A stretch of DNA of 17,062 bases from Phycisphaerales bacterium UBA2218 (GCA_002327785.1 DCUI01000205.1:1-17062), one strand, 5' to 3'. Positions 1 through 7,303 are shown, counted from the first letter of the stretch. Program-made: numbers and translations. Notes: generated from the letters alone by a model not told the origin.

Positions 1-487
1 CGCACTTTCCCTCCGCCCTTCACACCAGGTCGTTCTGTGCCCGATTCCGCCCTGGATGGCCGCAGACTCTGACATAACCCTATCTCTCGCAGGGATTTGT
101 ACGGACTCGTAGAACTCTGTACGCGGTGGATGCCTTGCCATCCCAAGAAAACATAATTCAGGAATTTCCGAACTGGCGGACGGTCCCCGCGTACCATAGT
201 CTGATTCAACAAGCAGACGAAGAGGCCCGAAGATAATCCGTCGCGTCGGGCTGCGAGCGTGCCTTGTCGGAACGGGAGACAAGGTGGCTCGTGTTCGGCG
301 TCAAGGCAAAACTTCGAAACGGTATGCAACAGGGGAAGAACCGTGGTGAAGCTCATGGTGAAACCGTATCGTCAAACCCTACCCTTGGATTCGGCTTGCA
401 TTCCCAAATTACGCCTCTCTCTTTGAGACGGTTGCCGCAGACCTCATGTCCGCGGCAATGACACAGCCATCCACAGGGCCTCCAACC
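1..487. other. Stretch without a convincing gene, with RNA-like secondary structure
   Basis: No reading frame here looks like a real protein; the longest candidate (264-461, TTG start) has no recognisable domain or ribosome site. A nested hairpin is visible: bases 253-258 pair with 287-292 (one G-U), and 262-267 pair perfectly with 279-284 around an 11-base loop. A strong terminator follows at 488-522, so a plus-strand transcript could end there. I did not recognise any known RNA family (RNase P, tmRNA, SRP and 6S landmarks were not seen). It could be the decayed end of an upstream gene or an uncharacterised RNA. Confidence 0.3.
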
Positions 488-522
488 AAAAGGCTGCGAG
501 TTGCACAGGCTCGCAGCCTTTT
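488..522. terminator. Bidirectional intrinsic terminator
   Basis: A perfect 13-base inverted repeat (488-500 with 510-522) surrounds a 9-base loop. The stem has A4 at the left and T4 at the right, so both strands end in a GC-rich hairpin followed by T residues. On the plus strand it continues TTTTATATTT. On the minus strand it lies about 80 bases after the stop of the TIM barrel gene and very probably terminates that transcript. Confidence 0.85.
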
Positions 523-604
523 ATATTTCACCGTGTTCCCAAGACAACCCACATTGCAGGGTGAGGTCAACGAACTTCGTGTGCTGTGAGCCTGGACCGC
601 GATG

Positions 605-1516
605 CTATGCGTCCACCGATGCGGCGAAATCTTCTACGAACTTGGCGCACTGTGCCACGTCCTCGACCAGTTGGGGCGACAGGTGCTCGTACTCGATGGT
701 CGTGAGGCCGCGGAACTTCAGAGCCCGCAACGTCTGCAAGACCTGCGTGTAGTTTGCCTTGCCCTCGCCCAACGGCACATCCCGCGACTCGCGGTTGCCC
801 GATTCAGCGGCGTCCTTCAGGTGCACGGCGACGATGCGGCCCTCCAGCTTCCTGAGGCACTCCGCCGGGTTCAGGCCCGAGCGGACCCAGTGTCCCGTGT
901 CCGGACAGGCGCCGATGAGCTTGCTGCGCCCCTCGCAGACCTTCAGCACGTTCTCCGGTTTCCAGTACTTCGATTCCGCCGATTCCGGATGGTTGTGGAT
1001 TGCCAGATTGATCTTGTACTCGGCGCACAGACCGTCGAGGGTCTCGAAGACCTGGGCCGGCGGCTCGGCAACGAGCGTCTCGACGCCCATTTCCTTGGCG
1101 AAGTCGAACACCTTGCGAAAAGCCGTCGCGTCGGCGTCGAGCGGCGCGTAGTAGCTTGCCATCTGCATGCCGCGATCCTCCAGGCGCTTCTTCATCTCGC
1201 GGCGCAGCGCGGGCGAGAGCGACTCGCTCGTTTTGAGGTCCGGCTGCTCCTTGCTCAACGGCAGGAAGAAGGCCGGCTCGACCCGGCGGATGCCCAAGGC
1301 CGCGATCACCTCCAGAGCCTCGTAGAAGCTCCGATCGCGAAATGTGTAAAGCCCGCACGACAGACGCCACCCGAGCTTCTCCGCGCGGGGCGTGCTCAGC
1401 CTGCCCTTCTGGACCTCCGCGGACGCGCCGTCGGCCGTCGTTGCCAGGGCAGCCCCTGCCCCCCATGCTCCTGCAGCCACCAGAAACCCGCGACGACTCA
1501 ATTGATCTGCTCTCAT
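605..1516 (-). CDS. Tat-exported sugar phosphate isomerase/epimerase-like TIM barrel protein
   Basis: This 303-residue protein belongs to the xylose-isomerase-like TIM barrel (AP endonuclease 2) superfamily. The N-terminus has a twin-arginine signal (S-R-R-G-F at residues 7-11) followed by an Ala/Gly-rich hydrophobic stretch and an Ala-rich cleavage region, so it is probably exported folded. The barrel carries candidate metal ligands in the usual order: a Glu in VAEPP, the IHNHPE motif, CPDTGHW, VHLKD and TIEYE near the C-terminus. The start at 1516 is chosen because GGGAGGTGG lies just upstream and the Tat signal begins there; the frame stays open to 1597 but the extra residues are not signal-like. 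Substrate cannot be told from sequence; planctomycete relatives are usually linked to sugar or inositol breakdown. A strong terminator follows. Confidence 0.85.
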   Translation of the reverse strand: MRADQLSRRGFLVAAGAWGAGAALATTADGASAEVQKGRLSTPRAEKLGWRLSCGLYTFRDRSFYEALEVIAALGIRRVEPAFFLPLSKEQPDLKTSESLSPALRREMKKRLEDRGMQMASYYAPLDADATAFRKVFDFAKEMGVETLVAEPPAQVFETLDGLCAEYKINLAIHNHPESAESKYWKPENVLKVCEGRSKLIGACPDTGHWVRSGLNPAECLRKLEGRIVAVHLKDAAESGNRESRDVPLGEGKANYTQVLQTLRALKFRGLTTIEYEHLSPQLVEDVAQCAKFVEDFAASVDA

Positions 1517-1690
1517 GAGACCACCTCCCAATGATCTGCCTGATCCCGGCCAAAACGCAAGGCGACCGGGCTTGTGAAAAATCGGTTCATCAGCCACAGC
1601 AATCCAAAACGACTGCAGACCGGCGCCATTGTCTCCGCAAGGGCGACCGCACGCAAGCCCAAAGACGGAGTTGAGCGGGCCTTGCCCTTG

Positions 1691-1888
1691 TCATTGCGAC
1701 AACGGATCGGTGACTTGGTCGAGGGTCGTCGTGACGTCGTACTGGCCGCCCCCGGCGACGAAGAACACCGCCGCCGCAAGAAACGCGAACAGCTCAGGCA
1801 GCGCAAGGATGAGCATGCCGAAGCCGATCAGCAACAGCCCGACGACCAGAATCCCCGACGCCATGCTCCGCAAAGCCTGAGACATCAT
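1691..1888 (-). CDS. Small two-helix membrane protein of unknown function
   Basis: This 65-residue frame encodes two adjacent hydrophobic segments (about residues 12-31 and 33-47) with a Gly-Phe-Gly turn between them and a polar C-terminal tail. That composition is hard to obtain by chance in GC-rich noncoding DNA, so I regard it as a real small membrane protein. ATG codons occur at 1888 and 1885; an in-frame stop lies shortly upstream, so the start cannot be much earlier. No strong ribosome site is visible at a normal distance. It is co-directional with the TIM barrel gene 174 bases downstream. I do not recognise a family. Confidence 0.6.
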   Translation of the reverse strand: MMSQALRSMASGILVVGLLLIGFGMLILALPELFAFLAAAVFFVAGGGQYDVTTTLDQVTDPLSQ

Positions 1889-1968
1889 GTTCGTGTAGAA
1901 GCGAAACGACCTTTCACGTTCCTCCCGATGGTGACTGCGATTCGATTGCCTGCTCTAATCGACTCGGA

Positions 1969-2010
1969 GTGGCAGCGGCAAACTCCGAAGACTCCGCTTG
2001 CCGCTGCCAC
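1969..2010. repeat. Perfect 13-base inverted repeat (hairpin)
   Basis: Bases 1969-1981 (GTGGCAGCGGCAA) pair perfectly with 1998-2010 around a 16-base loop. There is no T-tract on either side, so it is not a standard terminator. It sits 80 bases upstream of the small membrane protein on the minus strand. Confidence 0.8.
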
Positions 2011-2050
2011 CCGATCCTTGAATCAGCAATTCGGCTCCATAGGGTACGCA

Positions 2051-2086
2051 CGAAAAACAAGCGGGTCCCGTTTTTGCGGGACCCGC
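2051..2086 (-). terminator. Minus-strand intrinsic terminator with no clear upstream gene
   Basis: GCGGGTCCCG (2061-2070) pairs perfectly with 2077-2086 around a 6-base loop. Read on the minus strand, the stem is followed by TTGTTTTT, a good T-tract; on the plus strand it is not. It would therefore stop minus-strand transcription coming from the region of the ilv leader, yet no convincing minus-strand gene lies at 2100-2440. Confidence 0.7.
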
Positions 2087-2217
2087 CTGCCGATTTAGCA
2101 CGGTGTTCCACTGAAAAGCTTTCCCACGCGCTTTCAACTTCACACTTCAAACCTCAAACTGCACATCCCACATTTGCGAAGACAGACGAGGATAGACGAA
2201 ACCTGCCGGGAAATCAG

Positions 2218-2246
2218 TTGACAATCGGCGTAGGATTTGGCACTAT
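2218..2246 (+). promoter_or_regulatory. Candidate promoter for the ilv block
   Basis: A perfect TTGACA (2218-2223) is followed after 17 bases by CACTAT (2241-2246), a weak -10 with 3 of 6 consensus bases. The expected start of transcription falls at about 2253, exactly where the first leader hairpin begins, which supports the call. Confidence 0.55.
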
Positions 2247-2252
2247 TTCTAT

Positions 2253-2471
2253 GTGCCGCGAAATATGTCGCGGCACGACCCTGGTCCATCCCGGGTTTGG
2301 GATGGTTACGGAGTTGCGGTAGGGTACGCATCTTCGGGGCAATGGGTCGCTTCTCGTGGCAGGAGCGATTGATTCCCCGAAAGGACCCGTAAAGCTGCAA
2401 GTTCGCCGGAATGACCAAAGGGCCCCTGACGGTAGGGACCCGACGTGTTCGATCAGGAAAGGAAAAGGTCT
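2253..2471 (+). promoter_or_regulatory. Hairpin-rich leader of the ilv block
   Basis: The presumed 5' leader is about 220 bases. It opens with a perfect 9-base stem (2253-2261 with 2268-2276, loop AATATG). A second perfect 7-base stem (2286-2292 with 2299-2305) follows closely, and a weaker GC-rich hairpin occurs near 2420-2440. No T-box signature, no run of Ile/Val/Leu codons and no recognisable riboswitch core was found. The first hairpin may simply protect the 5' end; regulation of ilv expression is possible but inferred only from position. Confidence 0.45.
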
Positions 2472-4202
2472 ATGCAGACACAGTCTCCGCCCGCAGCGGG
2501 TCCCGCTGCCCCTTCCACCCACAAAACCGGTGCCCAAATTATTGTCGATGCGCTGCTTGTACATGGCGTCGATACGGTCTTCGGCTACATCGGCGCGTCC
2601 GTACTTCCTTTATTTGACAGGCTTTACGACTCGCCCATTCGCTTCATCGTGCCCTGCCATGAGCAGGGGGGCTGCCACATGGCTGATGCCTACGCCCGCG
2701 CTAGCGGCAGGCCCGGCGTGGTCGTCGCCACCAGTGGGCCGGGAGCCTGCAACCTCGTCACGGGACTTGCTACGGCCATGATGGACTCGATTCCGCTCGT
2801 TGCCATCACAGGGCAGGTTCGAACCGACCTGATTGGCGACGATGCCTTCCAAGAGGCGCCCACCACCGGAATCACTCGATCCGTGACGAAGCACAATTCC
2901 ATCGTGATGAACATAAAGGATTTGGGCAAAACGATTTATGAAGCATTTCACATCGCCTCGACCGGCCGGCCAGGCCCCGTCCTGATCGATATTCCGGCGG
3001 ATATCGAGTTTCAGAAATGGAGCAACAACGGGTCGATTCGAGTGAGCCTGCCCGGCTACCGGGTCCCGAAAAACGGCCACGCCAGACAGATCGGCGAGGC
3101 GGCCGGGGCGATCAACCGCTCCGACCGGCCGGTCCTGCTCGCCGGCGGCGGGATCATCATGGCCAACGCCTCGCAGGAATTATGGGATCTGGCCCGCAAG
3201 GCGAATCTGCCCGTTGCGATGACCCTGATGGGGCTCGGCAGTTTCGACCAGAGCCGACCCGAGTCCCTCGATATGCTCGGTATGCACGGGGCTCCCTATG
3301 CCAATTTCGCCGTCCAGGAGTGCGACCTACTGATTGCGGTCGGGGCGCGGTTCGACGACCGGGTCACAGGTAAGCTCGACGCATTCGCTCCGAAGGCGAA
3401 GGTGATTCACATCGATATCGACCCGGCGAACATCTCGAAAACCGTGCCGGCGGATATCCCGATCGTCGGCGACGCCAAAACCGTCTTGACTGCCATCGCC
3501 GAATGCGTCGAGCGCCGGGACAGGGCCGGATGGTTCGCCAGGATCGCCGAGCTCAAGAGCCGATGCAGAACAACCTACGACCGCGACGCCGCCACGATCA
3601 AACCGCAGTACGTTGTCGAGGAGCTGTCCCGGCGTGCGACCGATAATACCATCATCACCAGCGGTGTCGGGCAGCATCAGATGTTTACGGCCCAATTCTA
3701 TAAGTTCAGCAGGCCCCGGCAGTTCATTACTTCCGGCGGCTTGGGCACGATGGGTTTCGGCCTGCCCGCCGCCATCGGGACGCAGATCGCCCGCCCGGAC
3801 GCGACCGTCATCGACATCGACGGCGACCACAGCTTCAATATGACCATGGCCGAGCTGAATACCGCCGTCCAGCACGAGCTGCCGATCAAGGTCTGTATCT
3901 TCAACAATGGCTACATGGGCATGATCCGCCAGTGGCAGGAGCTGTTCTACGCGAAACGCTACTTCTACAGCCACTTGCAGAACCCGGACTACGCGGCCTA
4001 CGCCCGGGCGGTCGGGGCCGTCGGCATCACGGTCGAGTCGAAGGACCAGGTCGGCCCGGCTATCGAGCGGATGCTCGCCGAGGACAAGCCCTGCGTGATC
4101 GATTTCCACGTCGATGCGACCGAAAACGTTTACCCGATGGTCCCCTCGGGCAAGAGCCTCAGCGAAATGGAGGGCCTGCAGGTTCTGCAAAACGCGATGT
4201 AG
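2472..4202 (+). CDS. ilvB: Acetolactate synthase large subunit, first (diverged) tandem copy
   Basis: Thiamine-diphosphate enzyme of the acetohydroxyacid synthase family, which condenses pyruvate with pyruvate or 2-oxobutyrate at the first committed step of Val/Leu/Ile synthesis. The frame opens at a GTG at 2445, but ATG 2472, preceded by GGAAAAGG, gives 576 residues, exactly the length of its neighbour. The pyrimidine domain carries the catalytic Glu64 in HEQGG. The FAD motif GARFDDRVTGK spans residues 291-301. The pyrophosphate domain has GDHSF at 451-455, NN at about 478, and RQWQELFY. Compared with the second copy and the usual family pattern, several otherwise conserved positions differ: GYIGAS instead of GY-x-GG at 38-43, Cys62 instead of Arg before HEQ, Pro130 instead of Asp, Ser137 instead of Pro, and Phe instead of Trp in GQHQM-W. 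It may be altered in activity or specificity. Confidence 0.9.
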   Translation: MQTQSPPAAGPAAPSTHKTGAQIIVDALLVHGVDTVFGYIGASVLPLFDRLYDSPIRFIVPCHEQGGCHMADAYARASGRPGVVVATSGPGACNLVTGLATAMMDSIPLVAITGQVRTDLIGDDAFQEAPTTGITRSVTKHNSIVMNIKDLGKTIYEAFHIASTGRPGPVLIDIPADIEFQKWSNNGSIRVSLPGYRVPKNGHARQIGEAAGAINRSDRPVLLAGGGIIMANASQELWDLARKANLPVAMTLMGLGSFDQSRPESLDMLGMHGAPYANFAVQECDLLIAVGARFDDRVTGKLDAFAPKAKVIHIDIDPANISKTVPADIPIVGDAKTVLTAIAECVERRDRAGWFARIAELKSRCRTTYDRDAATIKPQYVVEELSRRATDNTIITSGVGQHQMFTAQFYKFSRPRQFITSGGLGTMGFGLPAAIGTQIARPDATVIDIDGDHSFNMTMAELNTAVQHELPIKVCIFNNGYMGMIRQWQELFYAKRYFYSHLQNPDYAAYARAVGAVGITVESKDQVGPAIERMLAEDKPCVIDFHVDATENVYPMVPSGKSLSEMEGLQVLQNAM

Positions 4203-4274
4203 CCCGAGGCGGGCATGGGTCCTATGCATCCCATGGATCCAATCCTGCCCAGTCCTGCCCGAGGCCCGGAACAA

Positions 4275-4304
4275 ATTGACAAGATGGCGGTCGTGGCGAT
4301 AAGA
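4275..4304 (+). promoter_or_regulatory. Candidate internal promoter for the second ilvB copy
   Basis: TTGACA (4275-4280, perfect) is followed by GATAAG (4297-4302, 16-base spacer) or TAAGAT (4299-4304, 18-base spacer), each 4 of 6 matches to a -10. It lies 36 bases before the second ilvB start, so the two copies could be transcribed separately. Confidence 0.5.
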
Positions 4305-4339
4305 TTCTTGACCCGCGATCGCTCAAGAAAGGATAACCG

Positions 4340-6070
4340 ATGCCAGCGAAATCAGAAACACCGGCTCCCGCAGCCGAGACCGCCACGGTGAAGACCGGCG
4401 CCCAGATCGTCGTCGATACCCTCATCGATCTCGGCGTCGATACCATGTTCGGATATACTGGAGGGGTGGTGTTGCCTTTGTTCGACAGGCTCTTCGACTC
4501 CCCGATTCGATTCATCATCCCGCGGCACGAGCAGGGCGGCACTCACATGGCAGACGCCTACGCTCGTGCCAGCGGCAAGGTCGGCGTGATCCTGGCCACC
4601 AGCGGGCCCGGGGCCTGCAACCTCGTGACCGGGCTGGCCACTGCGATGATGGACTCGATCCCCATGGTCGCCCTCACGGGGCAGGTTCGAACCGAGCTGA
4701 TCGGCAACGACGCCTTCCAGGAGGCGGACACCACAGGCATTACCCGGCCGGTCACGAAGTACAACTCGATCGTCAAGAATATCAAGGACCTGGAGCGGAC
4801 GATCCGCGAGGCCTTCCACATCGCCTCGACCGGTCGGCCCGGCCCGGTCCTGGTCGACCTGCCCGTGGATGTCTCCGTCGGCAAGCTGCTCTGCGACGGC
4901 AAGGCCGAGATCGACCTGCCCGGCTACCGGCTCCGCTCGAAAGGCCACGCCCGGCAGATCTCCATGGCCGCCGAAGCGATCAACAAGGCCGAGCGGCCCG
5001 TCCTCTACGTCGGCGGGGGCGTCATCATCGCCAACGCGGCCGAGGAACTCCGCACGCTGGCCGAGAAGGCCCATGTGCCCGTGACCATGACCCTGATGGG
5101 CCTGGGCAGCTACGACCAGGGCAAGCCCGAGTCGCTCGACATGCTCGGCATGCACGGCTCGGCGTACGCCAATTTCGCGGTCCAGGAATCCGACCTGCTC
5201 ATCGCCGTCGGGGCCCGCTTCGATGACCGCGTCACCGGCAAGCTGGCGAGTTTTGCACCGAACGCCAAGATCATCCACATCGACATCGATCCGGCGAGCA
5301 TCTCGAAGAACGTCCACGTCGATATCCCGGTCGTCGGCGACGCCAGGCATATCCTGACCGAGCTGACGAAAGAGGTCGAGAACCAGGACCGAGCCGACTG
5401 GTTCGCGAAGATCGCCCAGTGGAAGAAAAAGTACCCGTTCCGGTACGATCAGAACGCCGGGGCCATCAAGCCACAGTACGTGATCGAAGAGGTGTGGCAC
5501 CAGACGCACGGCGATGCAACCGTCGCCACCGGAGTCGGCCAACACCAAATGTGGACCGCCCAGTTCTACAAATTCGCCAAGCCCCGGCAGTTCATCACCT
5601 CCGGCGGCCTGGGCACGATGGGCTTCGGCCTGCCCGCCGCCATCGGCGCCCAGATCGCCAAGCCCGACGCCACCGTCGTCGACTTCGACGGCGACCACAG
5701 CTTCAATATGACCATGACCGAGCTGGCCACCGCCGTCCAGTACGAGCTGCCGATCAAGGTCTGCATCATGAACAACGGCTACATGGGAATGGTCCGCCAG
5801 TGGCAGGAGCTTTTCTACGGCCGTCGCTACGCGTGCAGTTACCTGAAGAACCCCGACTATGCGAGCGTTGCTCGCGCGCTCGGGGCCGTGGGGATCACCG
5901 TGGACCGCAAAGAGGACGTGCCGAAGGCCGTCACGCAAATGCTGGCCGAGAAGAAGCCCTGCGTGGTCGATTTCCACGTCGAGCGAGAAGAAAACGTGTG
6001 GCCCATGGTCCCTGCCGGCAAGAGCCTCAACGAAATGGACGGCCTGGACATCCTGGAACGACTCATCTAA
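4340..6070 (+). CDS. ilvB: Acetolactate synthase large subunit, second (canonical) tandem copy
   Basis: This 576-residue acetohydroxyacid synthase catalytic subunit is collinear with the preceding copy, with no net length difference. ATG 4340 has AAGGA seven bases upstream. Visible motifs are GYTGG at 38-42, RHEQGG with catalytic Glu64, FQEADTTGITRPVTK (126-140), GARFDDRVTGK at 291-301, VGQHQMW, the ThDP motif from GDH at 451 to NN at 478-479, and MVRQWQELFY. These match the biosynthetic family better than the first copy. The ThDP motif has GDH where most family members have GDG or GDA; both copies share this. The 33-base gap to the small-subunit gene suggests co-expression, so this copy is the best candidate for the housekeeping enzyme. 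Confidence 0.95.
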   Translation: MPAKSETPAPAAETATVKTGAQIVVDTLIDLGVDTMFGYTGGVVLPLFDRLFDSPIRFIIPRHEQGGTHMADAYARASGKVGVILATSGPGACNLVTGLATAMMDSIPMVALTGQVRTELIGNDAFQEADTTGITRPVTKYNSIVKNIKDLERTIREAFHIASTGRPGPVLVDLPVDVSVGKLLCDGKAEIDLPGYRLRSKGHARQISMAAEAINKAERPVLYVGGGVIIANAAEELRTLAEKAHVPVTMTLMGLGSYDQGKPESLDMLGMHGSAYANFAVQESDLLIAVGARFDDRVTGKLASFAPNAKIIHIDIDPASISKNVHVDIPVVGDARHILTELTKEVENQDRADWFAKIAQWKKKYPFRYDQNAGAIKPQYVIEEVWHQTHGDATVATGVGQHQMWTAQFYKFAKPRQFITSGGLGTMGFGLPAAIGAQIAKPDATVVDFDGDHSFNMTMTELATAVQYELPIKVCIMNNGYMGMVRQWQELFYGRRYACSYLKNPDYASVARALGAVGITVDRKEDVPKAVTQMLAEKKPCVVDFHVEREENVWPMVPAGKSLNEMDGLDILERLI

Positions 6071-6103
6071 CTGGACCGGATTGCATAGAAAGCGGGGTCT
6101 CCC

Positions 6104-6592
6104 ATGAAGCATATCATCAGTGCACTGGTTGAAAACAAGCCGGGCGTTTTGGCCCACGTTGCAGGCATGTTCGCCGCCCGCGGCTTCAACATCGACTCGC
6201 TGGTTGTCGGCCGGACCGAGGACCCGAAGCTCAGCCGCATGACTATCGTCGTCGTCGGCGACGACCGGATCGTCGAGCAGGTCCGCAAGCAGCTTGCCCG
6301 CCTCGTCCCGGTCGTCAAGGTCCAGGACTTCGTCGGCAAGCCCGTCGTCGCCCGCGACCTGATGCTCGTCACGGTCGCGGTCCCGCCGGAGAAGAGGCCC
6401 GAGGTCTTCTCGCTGATCGAGATGTTCCGCGGCCACGTCGTCGATATCAGCACCAAGTCCCTCATGATCGAGGTCAGCGGCCCGGAGACGAAGATGGAGG
6501 CCTTCATCGACGTTTGCCGGCCCTACGGCATCAAGAACGTCGCCCGAACCGGCACGATTGCCATGCCCCGCCAGGGCAGCGCGGAGGAGTGA
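6104..6592 (+). CDS. ilvN: Acetolactate synthase small (regulatory) subunit
   Basis: This 162-residue protein has the normal length for bacterial IlvN/IlvH regulatory subunits. The N-terminal ACT domain (about residues 3-75) opens with the typical HIISALVENKPGVLAHVAGMF pattern and continues with RGFNIDSL and SRMTIVV; this domain binds valine in the characterised family members and imposes feedback inhibition. The C-terminal half (about 80-160) contains ARDLMLVTV, RGHVVDIS and PYGIKNVARTGTIAM, matching the second domain that contacts the catalytic subunit. It follows ilvB by 33 bases with GCGGGG upstream of ATG 6104. One small subunit is present for two large subunits, so it may serve both. 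Confidence 0.95.
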   Translation: MKHIISALVENKPGVLAHVAGMFAARGFNIDSLVVGRTEDPKLSRMTIVVVGDDRIVEQVRKQLARLVPVVKVQDFVGKPVVARDLMLVTVAVPPEKRPEVFSLIEMFRGHVVDISTKSLMIEVSGPETKMEAFIDVCRPYGIKNVARTGTIAMPRQGSAEE

Positions 6593-6607
6593 AGTCGTCA
6601 CCCGTGA

Positions 6608-6646
6608 CTCGTGGCTCGTGGCTCGTGGCAAGGCCATCCTGGCCTT
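6608..6646 (+). repeat. Triple CTCGTGG tandem repeat followed by a hairpin
   Basis: Three exact CTCGTGG units occupy 6608-6628, and the sequence then forms a 7-base stem (6630-6636 with 6640-6646, loop TCC). It lies just after ilvN, in the gap before the acetyltransferase. There is no T-tract, so termination here is uncertain. The repeat resembles dispersed intergenic motifs seen elsewhere in the window. Confidence 0.65.
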
Positions 6647-6687
6647 GCTCCTGGGCGCGTCGGCGTTGAAATCCGAGACAAGCACGA

Positions 6688-7188
6688 ATGACCGAAATGG
6701 ACATCCAATTCGTCCCCCTCACGCCCGCCGACGGACCGGCCGTGATTGACTTGTTCAACCATTACGTCCGCCACAGCTTCGCGGCCTTCCCGGAGGACCC
6801 GCTGCCGTACCCATTCTTCGATCGCTTCCTTGAAGCGACTCACGGCCTGCCGACCGTGGCTGCCAAGGACTCTGGCGGCCGGCTGCTGGGCTTCGCACTG
6901 CTCCGCCCGCACATCCCCTGGCCCACCAGTTCCCACGTCGCCGAGATCACCTACTTCGTCGCCCCGGACTCGCTTCGCAAGGGCATCGGCTCGAAGATGC
7001 TCGCGGACCTGGAGACTCGCGGCCAAGCCCAGGGCATCCGCACGATCTTAGCCGCGATCTCCTCGCTCAACGGGATGAGCCTCGACTTCCACCGCAAGCA
7101 CGGCTTCCAGGAAGTAGGCCGCTTTCGCAGCGTCGTCATCAAGCGAGGCACCCCCTTCGACACCGTCTGGATGCAAAAGACGCTCTGA
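6688..7188 (+). CDS. GNAT-family N-acetyltransferase
   Basis: This 166-residue protein has the GNAT fold pattern. Strand 4 (AEITYFVAPD, residues 85-94) leads into the acetyl-CoA pyrophosphate-binding motif RKGIG at 97-101 and its helix. A late Ser-Leu-Asn-x-x-Ser segment plus FHRKHGFQEVGRFRSVVIKRG matches the phosphinothricin-acetyltransferase-like subgroup (DUF/Pat type). The acyl acceptor cannot be inferred: this subgroup acetylates amino acid analogues, methionine sulfoximine or other small amines. ATG 6688 is used; ATG 6697 is an alternative, and neither has a good ribosome site. It lies 95 bases after ilvN, but no functional link is evident. Confidence 0.85.
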   Translation: MTEMDIQFVPLTPADGPAVIDLFNHYVRHSFAAFPEDPLPYPFFDRFLEATHGLPTVAAKDSGGRLLGFALLRPHIPWPTSSHVAEITYFVAPDSLRKGIGSKMLADLETRGQAQGIRTILAAISSLNGMSLDFHRKHGFQEVGRFRSVVIKRGTPFDTVWMQKTL

Positions 7189-7198
7189 GCAAGCGTCT

Positions 7199-7272
7199 CA
7201 CCACGAAGACACGGAGGGCACGGAGAAACCCGCATCAGACACGGATTCACGCGGATGGACACGGATTCGAGC
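7199..7272 (+). repeat. CACGGA-type degenerate intergenic repeat
   Basis: The motif CACGGA recurs at about 7210, 7219, 7240 and 7260, including two exact ACACGGATTC units 20 bases apart (7239-7248 and 7259-7268). This style of short degenerate repeat is often seen between genes of planctomycetes and other environmental bacteria (general knowledge). It has no coding potential. Confidence 0.6.
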
Positions 7273-7303
7273 GACGAGTGACCAGAGACGAGAAACGCGG
7301 CCT

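Noticed and set aside
264..461. Possible 65-residue protein near the window start
   Set aside because: TTG start without a ribosome site, no domain, and composition unlike the real genes; the underlying DNA looks structured instead.
602..1534. Plus-strand open frame of 310 residues opposite the TIM barrel gene
   Set aside because: The minus strand encodes a Tat signal and TIM barrel motifs with a good ribosome site; the plus frame is an Arg/Ala/Leu-rich shadow.
2140..2418. Minus-strand 92-residue frame that could justify the orphan terminator
   Set aside because: It crosses both leader hairpins, has no recognisable pattern and no ribosome site.
2370..2445. Possible cyclic-di-GMP or T-box element before ilvB (GAAAGG, AAAGCT and GGTAG strings)
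   Set aside because: The strings occur but the required paired stems and spacing are not satisfied, and no T-box GGTGGNACC-type sequence is present.
4352..6685. Very long minus-strand open frame (777 residues) opposite ilvB and ilvN
   Set aside because: It is the mirror of GC-rich coding sequence: composition is dominated by Asp/Val/Gly/Leu/His repeats, no domain is recognisable, and the plus-strand genes have canonical motifs throughout.
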